DNA of 13,494 bases from Patescibacteria group bacterium (GCA_022710205.1 JAKLHJ010000020.1:1-13494); one strand, 5' to 3'. Positions 6,076 to 11,653 are shown, counted from the first letter of the stretch. The notes: a model not told the origin generated them from the letters alone. Program-made: numbers and translations.

Positions 6076-6564
6076 TCAAACGTTCAAAATTCTAAAGACA
6101 GTGATTCCGGTAGCCACTGCCACATTAAGAGATTCTTTATCTCCCATCATCGGTATCTCAAGAATATGATCGGACAGTTTTAACAAACTTTTCTTAACAC
6201 CCGCCACCTCATTGCCGACAATAAGGGCAGTTTTTTTCTTTAACTTAAATTTTTTATAGTCCGTAGAATCCTCGGACTGTTCCAAAGAGACTATTTCAAA
6301 TCCATCCTTTTTTAATTTATTTACGAGGAGTGAAACAGACGGCGCCTTCTCCCAAGAAACCGTTTCATCGGCCCCTAGCGCCACTTTTTTTATTTCATTA
6401 TTTATTCTTCCGAATCTATCAAGCGGCGCGGGAGTAATTCCTCCCAAAAATATTTTCTTTATGCCTACGCAATCGGCGATACGAAAAATTGAGCCGACAT
6501 TAAAATTGCTTCGGATGTCGTCCAGTATCAAATATAATTCTTTGGTTTTATTTTTAGCTTTCAT
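6076..6564 (-). CDS. TrmH/SpoU-family RNA 2'-O-methyltransferase
   Basis: This 162-aa minimal SPOUT methyltransferase has all three family motifs: N22-VGSIF-R28 (motif 1), VGNEVAG at 116-122 (motif 2), and IPMMGDKESLNVAVA from residue 137 (motif 3, the knot that binds S-adenosylmethionine). It transfers a methyl group to a ribose 2'-OH of tRNA or rRNA; the target cannot be read from the sequence, since there is no extra N-terminal RNA-binding domain as in RlmB. The ATG at 6562-6564 has AGGGTG about 14 bases upstream, rather far for a Shine-Dalgarno. It is divergent from the DoxX-like gene across a palindrome-rich spacer and convergent with mutM. Confidence 0.92.
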   Translation of the reverse strand: MKAKNKTKELYLILDDIRSNFNVGSIFRIADCVGIKKIFLGGITPAPLDRFGRINNEIKKVALGADETVSWEKAPSVSLLVNKLKKDGFEIVSLEQSEDSTDYKKFKLKKKTALIVGNEVAGVKKSLLKLSDHILEIPMMGDKESLNVAVATGITVFRILNV

Positions 6565-6576
6565 GGGGTAGAATTC

Positions 6577-6681
6577 ACCCTGTTAAGTAAAAATTAATTA
6601 TGAAAAATAATTAATTTTAGATTTAATTAATATTTAAATGTGATAAGATTTAAGTATTAATTAAATCTTACTAAACAGGGT
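6577..6681. repeat. 105-bp AT-rich nested-palindrome region between divergent genes
   Basis: The outer arms ACCCTGTTAAGTA (6577-6589) and its inverse (6669-6681) match at 12 of 13 positions. Inside are further inverted repeats: AAAATTAATTA with its inverse around 6590-6618, GATTTAATTAATA with its inverse (about 6619 to 6666), and TAAGATTTAA with its inverse near 6644-6670. An extended -10 (TGA-TAAGAT, 6641-6649) points toward the DoxX-like gene. The outer arms supply the AGGG before both divergent start codons. It may be a MITE-like insertion, a divergent operator, or both. Confidence 0.55.
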
Positions 6682-6685
6682 AAAT

Positions 6686-7081
6686 ATGGAAATACTCACA
6701 AAATATTTCGGCTTCAAGAAGATATTAAGCATATTCCCCGAATTATACAACTACGCGGGATACTCCCCCCTACTCTTAAGATTGTCTGTAGGGGTAATTT
6801 ATTTTGGTGACGGACTACAAGATCTAAAAAAGAAAAGTGGCACAAAAATATTTAACACGACCCTCGGGGTGTTAAAAATAATTTCCGGGCTATTTTTGTT
6901 CTTCGGACTATATGCTCAACTATGGGCGATTGTCGCCATCTGTCTTTCTATTTTTAATATCTTTCTTTCTGTGGGGGAAGGAAACTGGCAAAAACTAAAA
7001 TATAATTTTCTCATCCTCACAATAACCGCCTCTCTGATGCTTTCCGGTCCGGGATTATACGCGCTGGACCTGCCGCTTTAA
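6686..7081 (+). CDS. DoxX-like small membrane protein
   Basis: The 131-aa protein has four hydrophobic segments: about 27-44 (SPLLLRLSVGVIYFGDGL), 59-76 (TLGVLKIISGLFLFFGLY), 78-96 (QLWAIVAICLSIFNIFLS) and 106-125 (YNFLILTITASLMLSGPG). The LLRLSVGVIYFGDGLQDL start and the SGPG-Y end fit the DoxX/DoxD-like family of four-helix membrane proteins, often linked to redox metabolism, though roles differ widely. An AGGGT five to six bases before ATG 6686 is a reasonable Shine-Dalgarno. It is a single gene with its own terminator, divergent from the methyltransferase gene. Family assignment is fair; function is open. Confidence 0.7.
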   Translation: MEILTKYFGFKKILSIFPELYNYAGYSPLLLRLSVGVIYFGDGLQDLKKKSGTKIFNTTLGVLKIISGLFLFFGLYAQLWAIVAICLSIFNIFLSVGEGNWQKLKYNFLILTITASLMLSGPGLYALDLPL

Positions 7082-7090
7082 AAAAGTTAA

Positions 7091-7123
7091 AAAAGACCGC
7101 CCCATATGTTAAGGCGGTCTTTT
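7091..7123 (+). terminator. Rho-independent terminator of the DoxX-like gene
   Basis: The GC-rich stem AAAAGACCGCC/GGCGGTCTTTT (7091-7101 and 7113-7123) begins ten bases after the stop codon and ends in a T run. The A run on the other side would allow function in both directions. Confidence 0.88.
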
Positions 7124-7127
7124 AGCG

Positions 7128-7155
7128 TTGACAACATTTTGTTACTAGATAGGAT
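7128..7155 (+). promoter_or_regulatory. Candidate promoter of the ClpB-like gene
   Basis: A perfect -35 TTGACA (7128-7133) lies directly behind the previous terminator, and TAGGAT (7150-7155, 4 of 6) sits 16 bases further. Transcription from here would give a leader of about 175 bases before ATG 7337, unusually long for this window. Confidence 0.55.
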
Positions 7156-7234
7156 TAGATAAGGCAACGTTCTTTGAAATTAACCCTCCTAAATTTTTCA
7201 CCAACAAAACGACCCTCACTAACAAATACTTAAA

Positions 7235-7260
7235 TAGTTGAATTATAAAAATATCAACTA
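7235..7260. promoter_or_regulatory. Inverted repeat TAGTTGA-N12-TCAACTA, possible operator
   Basis: Perfect 7-base arms (7235-7241 and 7254-7260) are separated by 12 AT-rich bases, in the leader of the ClpB-like gene. It is not the CIRCE/HrcA site. Closer to the gene, CGGCC-GTAA-GGTCG (7305-7318) is a small hairpin with a GNRA-type loop just before the ribosome site. Either could regulate expression; neither is proven. Confidence 0.4.
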
Positions 7261-7336
7261 AATTATAAATATCCGAAAATTTTGGCGGGTAAATAACGCA
7301 TGGACGGCCGTAAGGTCGCAAGAAAGGGTGGTAATT

Positions 7337-8785
7337 ATGAAGTGGGAAGTTCTCGATCACAAGTCTCCCAATGGAGAAGAACTGGAATGTTTGGATTTTT
7401 TGAACAAGAGAGTTATCGGTCAGGATCGCGCCAAAATGGCGATAGTTCGCAACTATATCGCGTGGAAACACGGCGTTAGGAACAAAAACAGGCCTCCCGG
7501 AATTTTCATTTTTCTCGGCCCGTCGGGCGTCGGAAAAACATCCCTCGTCGCCGCTCTGGCCGAAATGATCTTCGACAGAAGCGACGCTTTCTTGAAAGTC
7601 GACTGCTCGACCTTTCAGGAAAAACATGACGGAGCGAGACTCCTCGGAGCCCCTCCCGGCTATATCGGACATGACGGCGAGCCGGAATTAACTCAAGAAA
7701 AATTAGATATCCACGGCGCCGTCAAATTCGGCGCTGAAGAAAAGAAAACCCCGAAGGCACCGAGTAAAGAAGAGATCGCTCAGAAGATCACCGGCATCAA
7801 AGATCGTCTTAGAGTCAAAAACGACATGCTTCAAGATATTAATTCCAACATAAATCGACAATACAATCGTCTTAATTTCTCCGTTCTCTCTGAAAAAGAG
7901 AGTGCGGAAACCGTCGAATATTTGGCGACTCTCGCTATCAAGAGACGCATCACCCAGAAAGATATTGTCGACTTAGGCGATGAATTCTTGAGGATTATTG
8001 ACGGCAAGGACGAGCCGGAAAAGATTGAGATTAGAGAAACCATGCCGCCTCCCAGCATTCTTCTTCTCGACGAATTCGAAAAGGCTCACCCTGAAATTAC
8101 CAAACAATTCCTGCCCATGTTCGACACCGGCATCATGCCGAGAGCGAACGGCAAGAAAATCGATTTCAGAAATTGCTTCATCTTTATGACCTCCAACCTC
8201 GGCTCCGATGCGGTGCGAAGGGCGCTTGAAAAAGAAAAAGGTATCGGCTTCGTAACCAGTAGCAGCGAGCCGAAGAAGGAAGAAATAACGAGCCCCAAGG
8301 CAATCTACCGTATCGTTATGAGAGAGATTAGGAAAAGCCCTGTTTTCACCCCGGAATTTCTCGGCAGAATCGGCAAGAAAAACATCATCGTTTTTCATTC
8401 TCTCGAAAGAGAAATTATTAACCAGATTATCCAGCGGCGCCTCTTAGCGATTCGCGCGGAAATTAACGCCTACATACCCGGCGTCAGAATCTCTTTTAAA
8501 AACGAGCTTGTGGAATATATTATGGGCAAGGCGATGGACGCCGAAAACAGAACCCTCGGCGCGCGCCCTGTCGAAACCATCACAACCAAAGAAATTCTCG
8601 AGCCTCTCTTCAGTCTCGCAATCAAAGGCGAGGACGGAGGCGTAATCGCGAGAGACGAAGTGATCGTCACAGTCTCTTGCGCCAAAGAAGCCGGCGACGA
8701 AAAAGAGGTTATTTTCCTTAGAAACAGAAACCCGGACATCGGTTCCGATTTTCCCGAGGAATATAGACCGAAATCCGATGCGTAA
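7337..8785 (+). CDS. Single-domain ClpA/ClpB-like AAA+ ATPase with a large insertion
   Basis: ATG 7337 (482 aa) is preferred over GTG 7328 because AGGGTGG lies just before it. The protein corresponds to the second ATPase module of ClpA/ClpB: VIGQDRAK, Walker A GPSGVGKT (61-68), pore-loop segment RLLGAPPGYIGHDG (101-114), Walker B ILLLDEFEKAHP (241-252), sensor 1 MTSN (284-287), arginine-finger segment FTPEFLGRI (338-346) and sensor 2 GARP (408-411). There is no N-domain and no first ATPase module. Between the pore loop and Walker B, where family members have about 20 residues, there are about 120, Lys/Glu-rich and probably helical (roughly 120-238). It probably forms a ring that unfolds or remodels proteins; an IGL/IGF ClpP-docking loop is not evident. 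G+C is higher than in neighbouring genes (30 of 60 in 8041-8100). Confidence 0.85.
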   Translation: MKWEVLDHKSPNGEELECLDFLNKRVIGQDRAKMAIVRNYIAWKHGVRNKNRPPGIFIFLGPSGVGKTSLVAALAEMIFDRSDAFLKVDCSTFQEKHDGARLLGAPPGYIGHDGEPELTQEKLDIHGAVKFGAEEKKTPKAPSKEEIAQKITGIKDRLRVKNDMLQDINSNINRQYNRLNFSVLSEKESAETVEYLATLAIKRRITQKDIVDLGDEFLRIIDGKDEPEKIEIRETMPPPSILLLDEFEKAHPEITKQFLPMFDTGIMPRANGKKIDFRNCFIFMTSNLGSDAVRRALEKEKGIGFVTSSSEPKKEEITSPKAIYRIVMREIRKSPVFTPEFLGRIGKKNIIVFHSLEREIINQIIQRRLLAIRAEINAYIPGVRISFKNELVEYIMGKAMDAENRTLGARPVETITTKEILEPLFSLAIKGEDGGVIARDEVIVTVSCAKEAGDEKEVIFLRNRNPDIGSDFPEEYRPKSDA

Positions 8786-8794
8786 TTTATATTT

Positions 8795-8820
8795 ACCCGC
8801 CACAGATGTGGCGGGTTTCT
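8795..8820 (+). terminator. Rho-independent terminator of the ClpB-like gene
   Basis: ACCCGCCAC (8795-8803) pairs perfectly with GTGGCGGGT (8808-8816) around a 4-base loop, followed by TTTCTT. It begins ten bases after the stop codon. Confidence 0.88.
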
Positions 8821-8828
8821 TATTGGTG

Positions 8829-8834
8829 TATAAT
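8829..8834 (+). promoter_or_regulatory. Consensus -10 box upstream of tRNA-Lys
   Basis: TATAAT at 8829-8834 lies about 45 bases before the mature tRNA and right after the preceding terminator. No good -35 is seen at the proper distance (8806-8811 is ATGTGG, inside the terminator stem), so this is only a plausible tRNA-Lys promoter. Confidence 0.4.
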
Positions 8835-8879
8835 ATAGACAATAGGAATATTTTTTGTTATTGTTTTCTTCGCGTATAG

Positions 8880-8952
8880 GCGCCCATAGCTCAGCTGGTA
8901 GAGCAGTTGCCTTTTAAGCAAATGGTCGCAGGTTCGATTCCTGCTGGGCGCA
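8880..8952 (+). tRNA. tRNA-Lys (anticodon UUU)
   Basis: The 73-nt cloverleaf has acceptor GCGCCCA/TGGGCGC, D arm GCTC-AGCTGGTA-GAGC, anticodon loop CTTTTAA (TTT) on a stem with one G-A mismatch at its base, variable loop TGGTC, and T arm GCAGG-TTCGATT-CCTGC. Discriminator A is followed by CAA, so CCA is not encoded. Its 3' end (8933-8949) is copied in inverted orientation at 9003-9019 and, in part, in direct orientation at 9336-9349. Confidence 0.97.
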
Positions 8953-8999
8953 CAAAATAACCACTTCGAATGCGAAAGCATTCGAGTGGTTTTATTTTG
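8953..8999 (+). terminator. Long hairpin after tRNA-Lys
   Basis: The arms 8953-8973 and 8978-8999 pair almost completely around GAAA, with AT-rich outer pairs and a T-rich right side, as in a rho-independent terminator. A shorter related hairpin (AAATGC-AAA-GCATTT, 9164-9178, then T-rich) holds the same place ahead of the second repeat unit, so the hairpin appears to be part of the duplicated module. Confidence 0.7.
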
Positions 9000-9002
9000 C
9001 TT

Positions 9003-9115
9003 GCCCAGCAGGAATCGAAAACCGGAAGCGGGCCCCTTTCTACAAGAAAGGGAGCTGAGGTGGGGCCGCAAGTACTTATGAACAAAGTGAATTAGTAACT
9101 TGTGGCCGATTCCTG
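9003..9115 (+). repeat. Structured repeat unit A after tRNA-Lys
   Basis: The unit starts with a 17-base inverted copy of the tRNA-Lys 3' end (9003-9019). Its ends pair (CAGGAATC 9009-9016 with GATTCCTG 9108-9115). Inside are hairpin P2 (9034-9041 with 9045-9052, plus AGC 9027-9029 with GCT 9054-9056) and hairpin P3 (9064-9073 with 9098-9107). The layout is a three-way junction. Unit B keeps the junction bases and pairing while stem bases change. No reading frame explains it. A further hairpin (GGTCCT-GTA-AGGACC, 9134-9148) and GATTCCT follow. Confidence 0.65.
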
Positions 9116-9201
9116 TGTTCCTTATGTGGGCACTGGTCCTGTAAGGACCGATTCCTTCTTTTTAAATGCAAAGCATTTGGGTGTTTTTGTTTTGTAGCGC
9201 T

Positions 9202-9306
9202 CCAGCAGGAATCGAAGGGCGGAGGCAGGATCCATTCTGCAAGAATGGAAGCCGAGCCGGGGCCGAGAAATTTTTGTGTAACAAAAATATTCGTGGCCGA
9301 TTCCTG
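9202..9306 (+). repeat. Structured repeat unit B after tRNA-Lys
   Basis: The second copy starts with a 15-base inverted match to the tRNA-Lys 3' end (9202-9216). P1 is 9206-9213 with 9299-9306. P2 is CCATTCT/AGAATGG (9232-9238, 9242-9248) plus GGC/GCC (9224-9226, 9251-9253). P3 is GGCC/GGCC with GAA/TTC and TTTTTGT/ACAAAAA (9261-9298). Against unit A, P2 and P3 differ by paired changes, while CGGA, AGAA, GAG and GGGGCCG are kept. This suggests selection on a folded RNA or DNA. Confidence 0.65.
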
Positions 9307-9318
9307 CTCTGACCCCTA

Positions 9319-9359
9319 CTGTCCCCGTAGGGGAAGATTCCTGCTGGGCTTTAGCCCAG
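9319..9359 (+). repeat. Distal end of the tRNA-Lys repeat array with a direct tRNA-end copy
   Basis: CCCCTAC/GTAGGGG forms a hairpin. It is followed by AAGATTCCTGCTGGGC, whose last 14 bases (9336-9349) equal the tRNA-Lys 3' region 8936-8949. The GTCCCCGTAGGGGAA-GATTCCTGC stretch is almost identical to the distal end of the tRNA-Arg cassette on the other strand (2351-2374 or so). A CTGGGC-TTTA-GCCCAG hairpin closes the array. Confidence 0.65.
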
Positions 9360-9376
9360 TATCTTAATTCCCCCAA

Positions 9377-9406
9377 TAAAAAACCGCCTCCCCGAAGGGC
9401 GGCGGT
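9377..9406 (-). terminator. Rho-independent terminator of the G+C-rich operon
   Basis: On the minus strand a stem ACCGCC-CCC/GGG-GGCGGT with single mismatches and a TTCG tetraloop is followed by TTTTTTATT. It lies about 45 bases after the stop of the 292-aa gene. A second, imperfect hairpin (about 9411-9439) lies between them. Confidence 0.9.
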
Positions 9407-9452
9407 GTTGGGTTCGTTCGAATGTTATTTCGACGAACGTTGCATTTTAGGT

Positions 9453-10331
9453 TTAGCGGCGGGTCTGGAGCTTCGCGAGGACCTCCCTGACCTCGGGCAT
9501 GTTGCGCACCTTCTCGACGACGCTCGGGTCGGTCGGGAACATGCACTGCGTGGGCTTGGAACCGTTCTGGTCGAGGTAGACCGCGGCGACCACGGAGTCC
9601 TTGTCGAGCTCGTAGCCCGTCTCGGTCTTCAGGACGCGGCGGACGTTGGCCCACCGATCGTCCGTGCCCTTCACGCCGTCGTAGGAGGAGAGGACGAGGA
9701 TGAGCCCGAGGGGCGTCTCGTTCGCGGCGCCGTTCACGCCGTGGTAGGGCGACTCGTAGACCCCGCCGGAGAACGCCCGGAAGTGCTTGCGCTCCTCCTC
9801 GCGCTTCTGCTTCTCCATCTTCTCGGCGCGGCGCTTGTCCTCGAGCTTCTCGAGGAGCAGGCGGTACTTCTTCTTGACCTCGTCGATGGTCTGACCCGGG
9901 AGGGCGCGCGCCGACTTCTTGCCGATGGTGACGGTGGTGGTCGACTGCTTGCCGTTCTCGTCAGTCTGCGGGACCTCGAGGACCAGGTGGTCCTTCGTGA
10001 TCTGCATGACGACCGCGGGCGGGGTGTCCAGGTTGCCGATGACGTATCCCGGGTTGGGATCCACCTGCCGGTAGTCGGGGCTGAAGCCGTGCTTGGCGAT
10101 GATCGCCTTGCGCTTCTCGTCCGAGACCGGGATCAGGTTCGCGCCGTCGGCCTCGATCTCCGTGCCCGTGAGGTCCTCGATCTGGCGGAGCCGGAACTTC
10201 TTGCCGGCCTCGAGCCGCTCGGTGCCCTGCTTCAGGAAGGTGGTGTCGGTGGTGTCGCCCTTGAAGACGACGAACTGCTCGTAGGCCTTCTTCTCGCTCT
10301 TCGTGTTGTTGCCGCCCTGGTTCTTGCTCAT
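9453..10331 (-). CDS. Unknown 292-aa protein with extreme G/C-ending codons
   Basis: I do not recognise this protein. The start is ATG 10329-10331 (MSKNQGGNNTKSEKK), because GGAGG lies six bases before it; the longer TTG start at 10382 lacks any such site. Three parts can be seen: a polar, Thr/Lys-rich N-terminal region with likely beta strands (KKAYEQFVVFKGD; residues 1-145, ending VVMQITKDHLVLEVPQ and TTTVTIGKKSA), a charged helix or coiled coil (about 165-200, IDEVKKKYRLLLEKLEDKRRAEKMEKQKREEERKHF split over several heptads), and a mixed C-terminal domain (GLILVLSSYDG, VAAVYLDQNG). No signal peptide or membrane helix is visible. The first roughly 50 codons end in G or C throughout, unlike neighbouring genes; 9481-9540 is 40/60 G+C against 26/60 in 11041-11100. 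It is last in a three-gene operon. Foreign origin and strong expression are both possible. Confidence 0.8.
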   Translation of the reverse strand: MSKNQGGNNTKSEKKAYEQFVVFKGDTTDTTFLKQGTERLEAGKKFRLRQIEDLTGTEIEADGANLIPVSDEKRKAIIAKHGFSPDYRQVDPNPGYVIGNLDTPPAVVMQITKDHLVLEVPQTDENGKQSTTTVTIGKKSARALPGQTIDEVKKKYRLLLEKLEDKRRAEKMEKQKREEERKHFRAFSGGVYESPYHGVNGAANETPLGLILVLSSYDGVKGTDDRWANVRRVLKTETGYELDKDSVVAAVYLDQNGSKPTQCMFPTDPSVVEKVRNMPEVREVLAKLQTRR

Positions 10332-10471
10332 GGCGTTCCTCCAGTATGAGATGGACCCCGACAAGCTTGCCGAAGTCGCCAATGTTTTAGAACCGCACCC
10401 TCAGAAAATTGGGGTGACCTGTATGAGGACCGATGATCGGCCCAGCTAATGTTTGATGACCTTCGTCATCT

Positions 10472-10624
10472 CTACCAGACGAGCCCCATGAGGGTGATGT
10501 CCTCACGCTCGAACTCATCCTGAGTCGGATCGAACTTGTCGCGGCCGTTCTCGTCGAAGCCCTTGGCTTCGAGATACACAGTCGCGACCGCCTCGACCTC
10601 CTCCATCAGCCATTCCTGATCCAT
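10472..10624 (-). CDS. Unknown 50-aa acidic protein
   Basis: A short frame with a strong start: GGGAGG five or six bases before ATG 10622-10624, ending TAG at 10472-10474. The protein is acidic and begins MDQEWLMEEVEAVATVYLEAKG, likely one helix, then FDENGRDKFDP and a short hydrophobic end (ITLMGLVW). I recognise no family. It lies between the 28-aa and 292-aa frames on the same strand. The 140 bases to the next gene hold a GC-rich hairpin (10427-10443) and no convincing gene. Confidence 0.65.
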   Translation of the reverse strand: MDQEWLMEEVEAVATVYLEAKGFDENGRDKFDPTQDEFEREDITLMGLVW

Positions 10625-10658
10625 CGGTTACCTCCCTTCTGTCTTTTGCTTCGGGTGA

Positions 10659-10745
10659 CTACTTCTCGATCCGGGCCAGCATCTCCTTGAGGTGGTCACT
10701 CAGAATCTCGCGATCGTCGTCCAATTCTTGTTCGTGGCCCATCAT
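10659..10745 (-). CDS. Possible 28-aa leader peptide
   Basis: The frame starts at ATG 10743-10745, immediately followed by a second ATG, and stops at TAG 10659-10661. The product is MMGHEQELDDDREILSDH followed by LKEMLARIEK, acidic then amphipathic. A GGAAGGGG segment lies about 8-14 bases upstream. It is the first frame on the transcript from the promoter at 10823-10851 and lies 34 bases before the 50-aa gene. It may be a small protein, a leader peptide, or chance; composition and spacing favour a translated frame. Confidence 0.5.
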   Translation of the reverse strand: MMGHEQELDDDREILSDHLKEMLARIEK

Positions 10746-10822
10746 GCCAAACACCCCTTCCGTATATTTATTTTTTTTATAAACCTAAAATATGGAAAAG
10801 AACTTCTTAATTAACTTTTGTA

Positions 10823-10851
10823 AGTATAGCATAGTAGATAGAAAATGTCAA
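10823..10851 (-). promoter_or_regulatory. Near-consensus sigma-70 promoter of the G+C-rich operon
   Basis: A perfect -35 TTGACA (10846-10851), exactly 17 bases, then -10 TATACT (10823-10828, 5 of 6 matches). This is the best promoter in the window. It leads into an AT-rich leader of about 70 bases before ATG 10745. Its base composition is like the host genome, not like the genes it drives. Confidence 0.85.
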
Positions 10852-10890
10852 ATCCACCCCGCTTTTTAATTAAAAATCGGAATAACATAG

Positions 10891-10912
10891 CCTAAAATAA
10901 GGATATTTTAGG
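10891..10912 (-). terminator. Hairpin after the holA-like gene
   Basis: Perfect 9-base arms CCTAAAATA/TATTTTAGG surround a 4-base loop, starting 6 bases after the holA-like stop. It has no proper U tract, so it is a weak terminator candidate. A related CCTAAAATATGG occurs near 10783 in the operon leader. Confidence 0.45.
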
Positions 10913-10918
10913 AAAAGT

Positions 10919-11653
10919 CTAAAGACTGAGAACAAAACCTTCTAACGCTGTATCAAAATCAAAAAAACCGCGCCTGGACTCGTGATAAAGAGAGACTATC
11001 TTGCCCAAAATACTCTTAAGCTCCTCTTCTGTGAATTTTTCAGCGTATTTTTTGGTCTTTGAGAGGACAAATGGACTCATTTTAAGCTTCTCGATGGCCC
11101 TATCCCCCTTCGATATAGCCTGTTTTGCAAGAAGCATATTCTTCACCTGCCAAGACAACTTCCAAAAAATCTCTTCAGAGCTTAAACCCTCTCTTTCCGC
11201 CTTATTCATAAGAACCCAAAGTTTTTTCTTGTCCTTTTCTCCCATCGCATCGGATATAGAAAAAATATTGAACCCCTTTCCCCCCCCTTTGTCGTCCGGA
11301 AGTTCAAATTCAAAAACTTTTTCCGCCTTTTTTTTGATCTCCGCAAGTTCCGCCTTCTTCAGGTCGTCTTCAAGAAAAACGAAAACATTATGTGATTCCT
11401 TTACAGCCGGAAGATTCTCAAAAATAAAATCTCGCGCCTCTACATTCTTCAAAACCCCGTCTAGCGTGATAAGAAATTTGTCGGAAAAAAGGCTTTGTCC
11501 ACCGAGGTGCTCCAAAAAGGCCGCTTCGCTGAAGTCATCGTCCGAAATTCTAAAAATATTTGAATGCGGGTTCTTCTTCTGAAAAGAGGAAACGGTTTCC
11601 GCCATCTTTTTCCTGCTTTTTGCCGTGTCTTTTCCGTAAAAAAGATAATACAT
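10919..11653 (-). CDS. holA: DNA polymerase III delta subunit-like protein
   Basis: I use ATG 11651-11653 (244 aa, MYYLFYGKDTAKSRKK) rather than the upstream GTG (11690-11692), since MYYLFYGKD is the usual family opening. The order fits HolA: an N-terminal strand and P-loop-like GKDTAKSR, LGGQSLFSDKFLITLDGV (the SLF segment is typical), VFVFLEDDLKK, then the helical collar: WKLSWQVKNMLLAKQA, MSPFVLSKTKKYAEKFTEEELKSIL and a closing FFDFDTALEGFVLSL. Delta opens the sliding clamp as part of the clamp loader. It is shorter than the E. coli protein (343 aa), in line with the compact genome. It lies 84 bases after polA on the same strand and may share its transcript. Confidence 0.85.
   Translation of the reverse strand: MYYLFYGKDTAKSRKKMAETVSSFQKKNPHSNIFRISDDDFSEAAFLEHLGGQSLFSDKFLITLDGVLKNVEARDFIFENLPAVKESHNVFVFLEDDLKKAELAEIKKKAEKVFEFELPDDKGGGKGFNIFSISDAMGEKDKKKLWVLMNKAEREGLSSEEIFWKLSWQVKNMLLAKQAISKGDRAIEKLKMSPFVLSKTKKYAEKFTEEELKSILGKIVSLYHESRRGFFDFDTALEGFVLSL

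Noticed and set aside
5885..6079. Frame reading VIPAQAGI...DSRLRGNDK
   Set aside because: False translation of the ATTCCC-N8-GGGAAT repeat pair.
7235..7260. CIRCE (HrcA) site for the ClpB-like gene
   Set aside because: The arms are TAGTTGA/TCAACTA with 12-base spacing, not TTAGCACTC-N9-GAGTGCTAA.
7145..7672. Minus-strand frame of 175 codons before and over the ClpB-like gene
   Set aside because: It overlaps the P-loop coding region, has no start signal and no recognisable motif.
8953..9360. CRISPR array
   Set aside because: The units are about 100 bases, differ inside, and have covarying hairpins and tRNA-derived ends; there are no short identical repeats with regular spacers and no cas genes.
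8953..9360. T-box or known riboswitch
   Set aside because: It lies downstream of a tRNA and ahead of a convergent gene, with no downstream plus-strand gene to control and no T-box bulge sequence that I can see.
8820..9376. Minus-strand frames across tRNA-Lys and its repeats
   Set aside because: Peptides such as NRTCDHLLKRQLLYQLSYGR are the well-known false translation of a tRNA gene complement; the rest is the repeat array.
9405..10349. Plus-strand frame of 314 codons over the G+C-rich region
   Set aside because: It is the antisense shadow of the 292-aa gene: few stops arise because the minus strand uses G/C-ending codons. The product is monotonous Leu/Val/Arg/Glu repeats and has no ribosome site; the minus frame has GGAGG, promoter and terminator.
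11001..11582. Plus-strand frame of 193 codons opposite holA
   Set aside because: Ser/Phe-rich shadow of a Lys/Glu-rich gene; no start signal.
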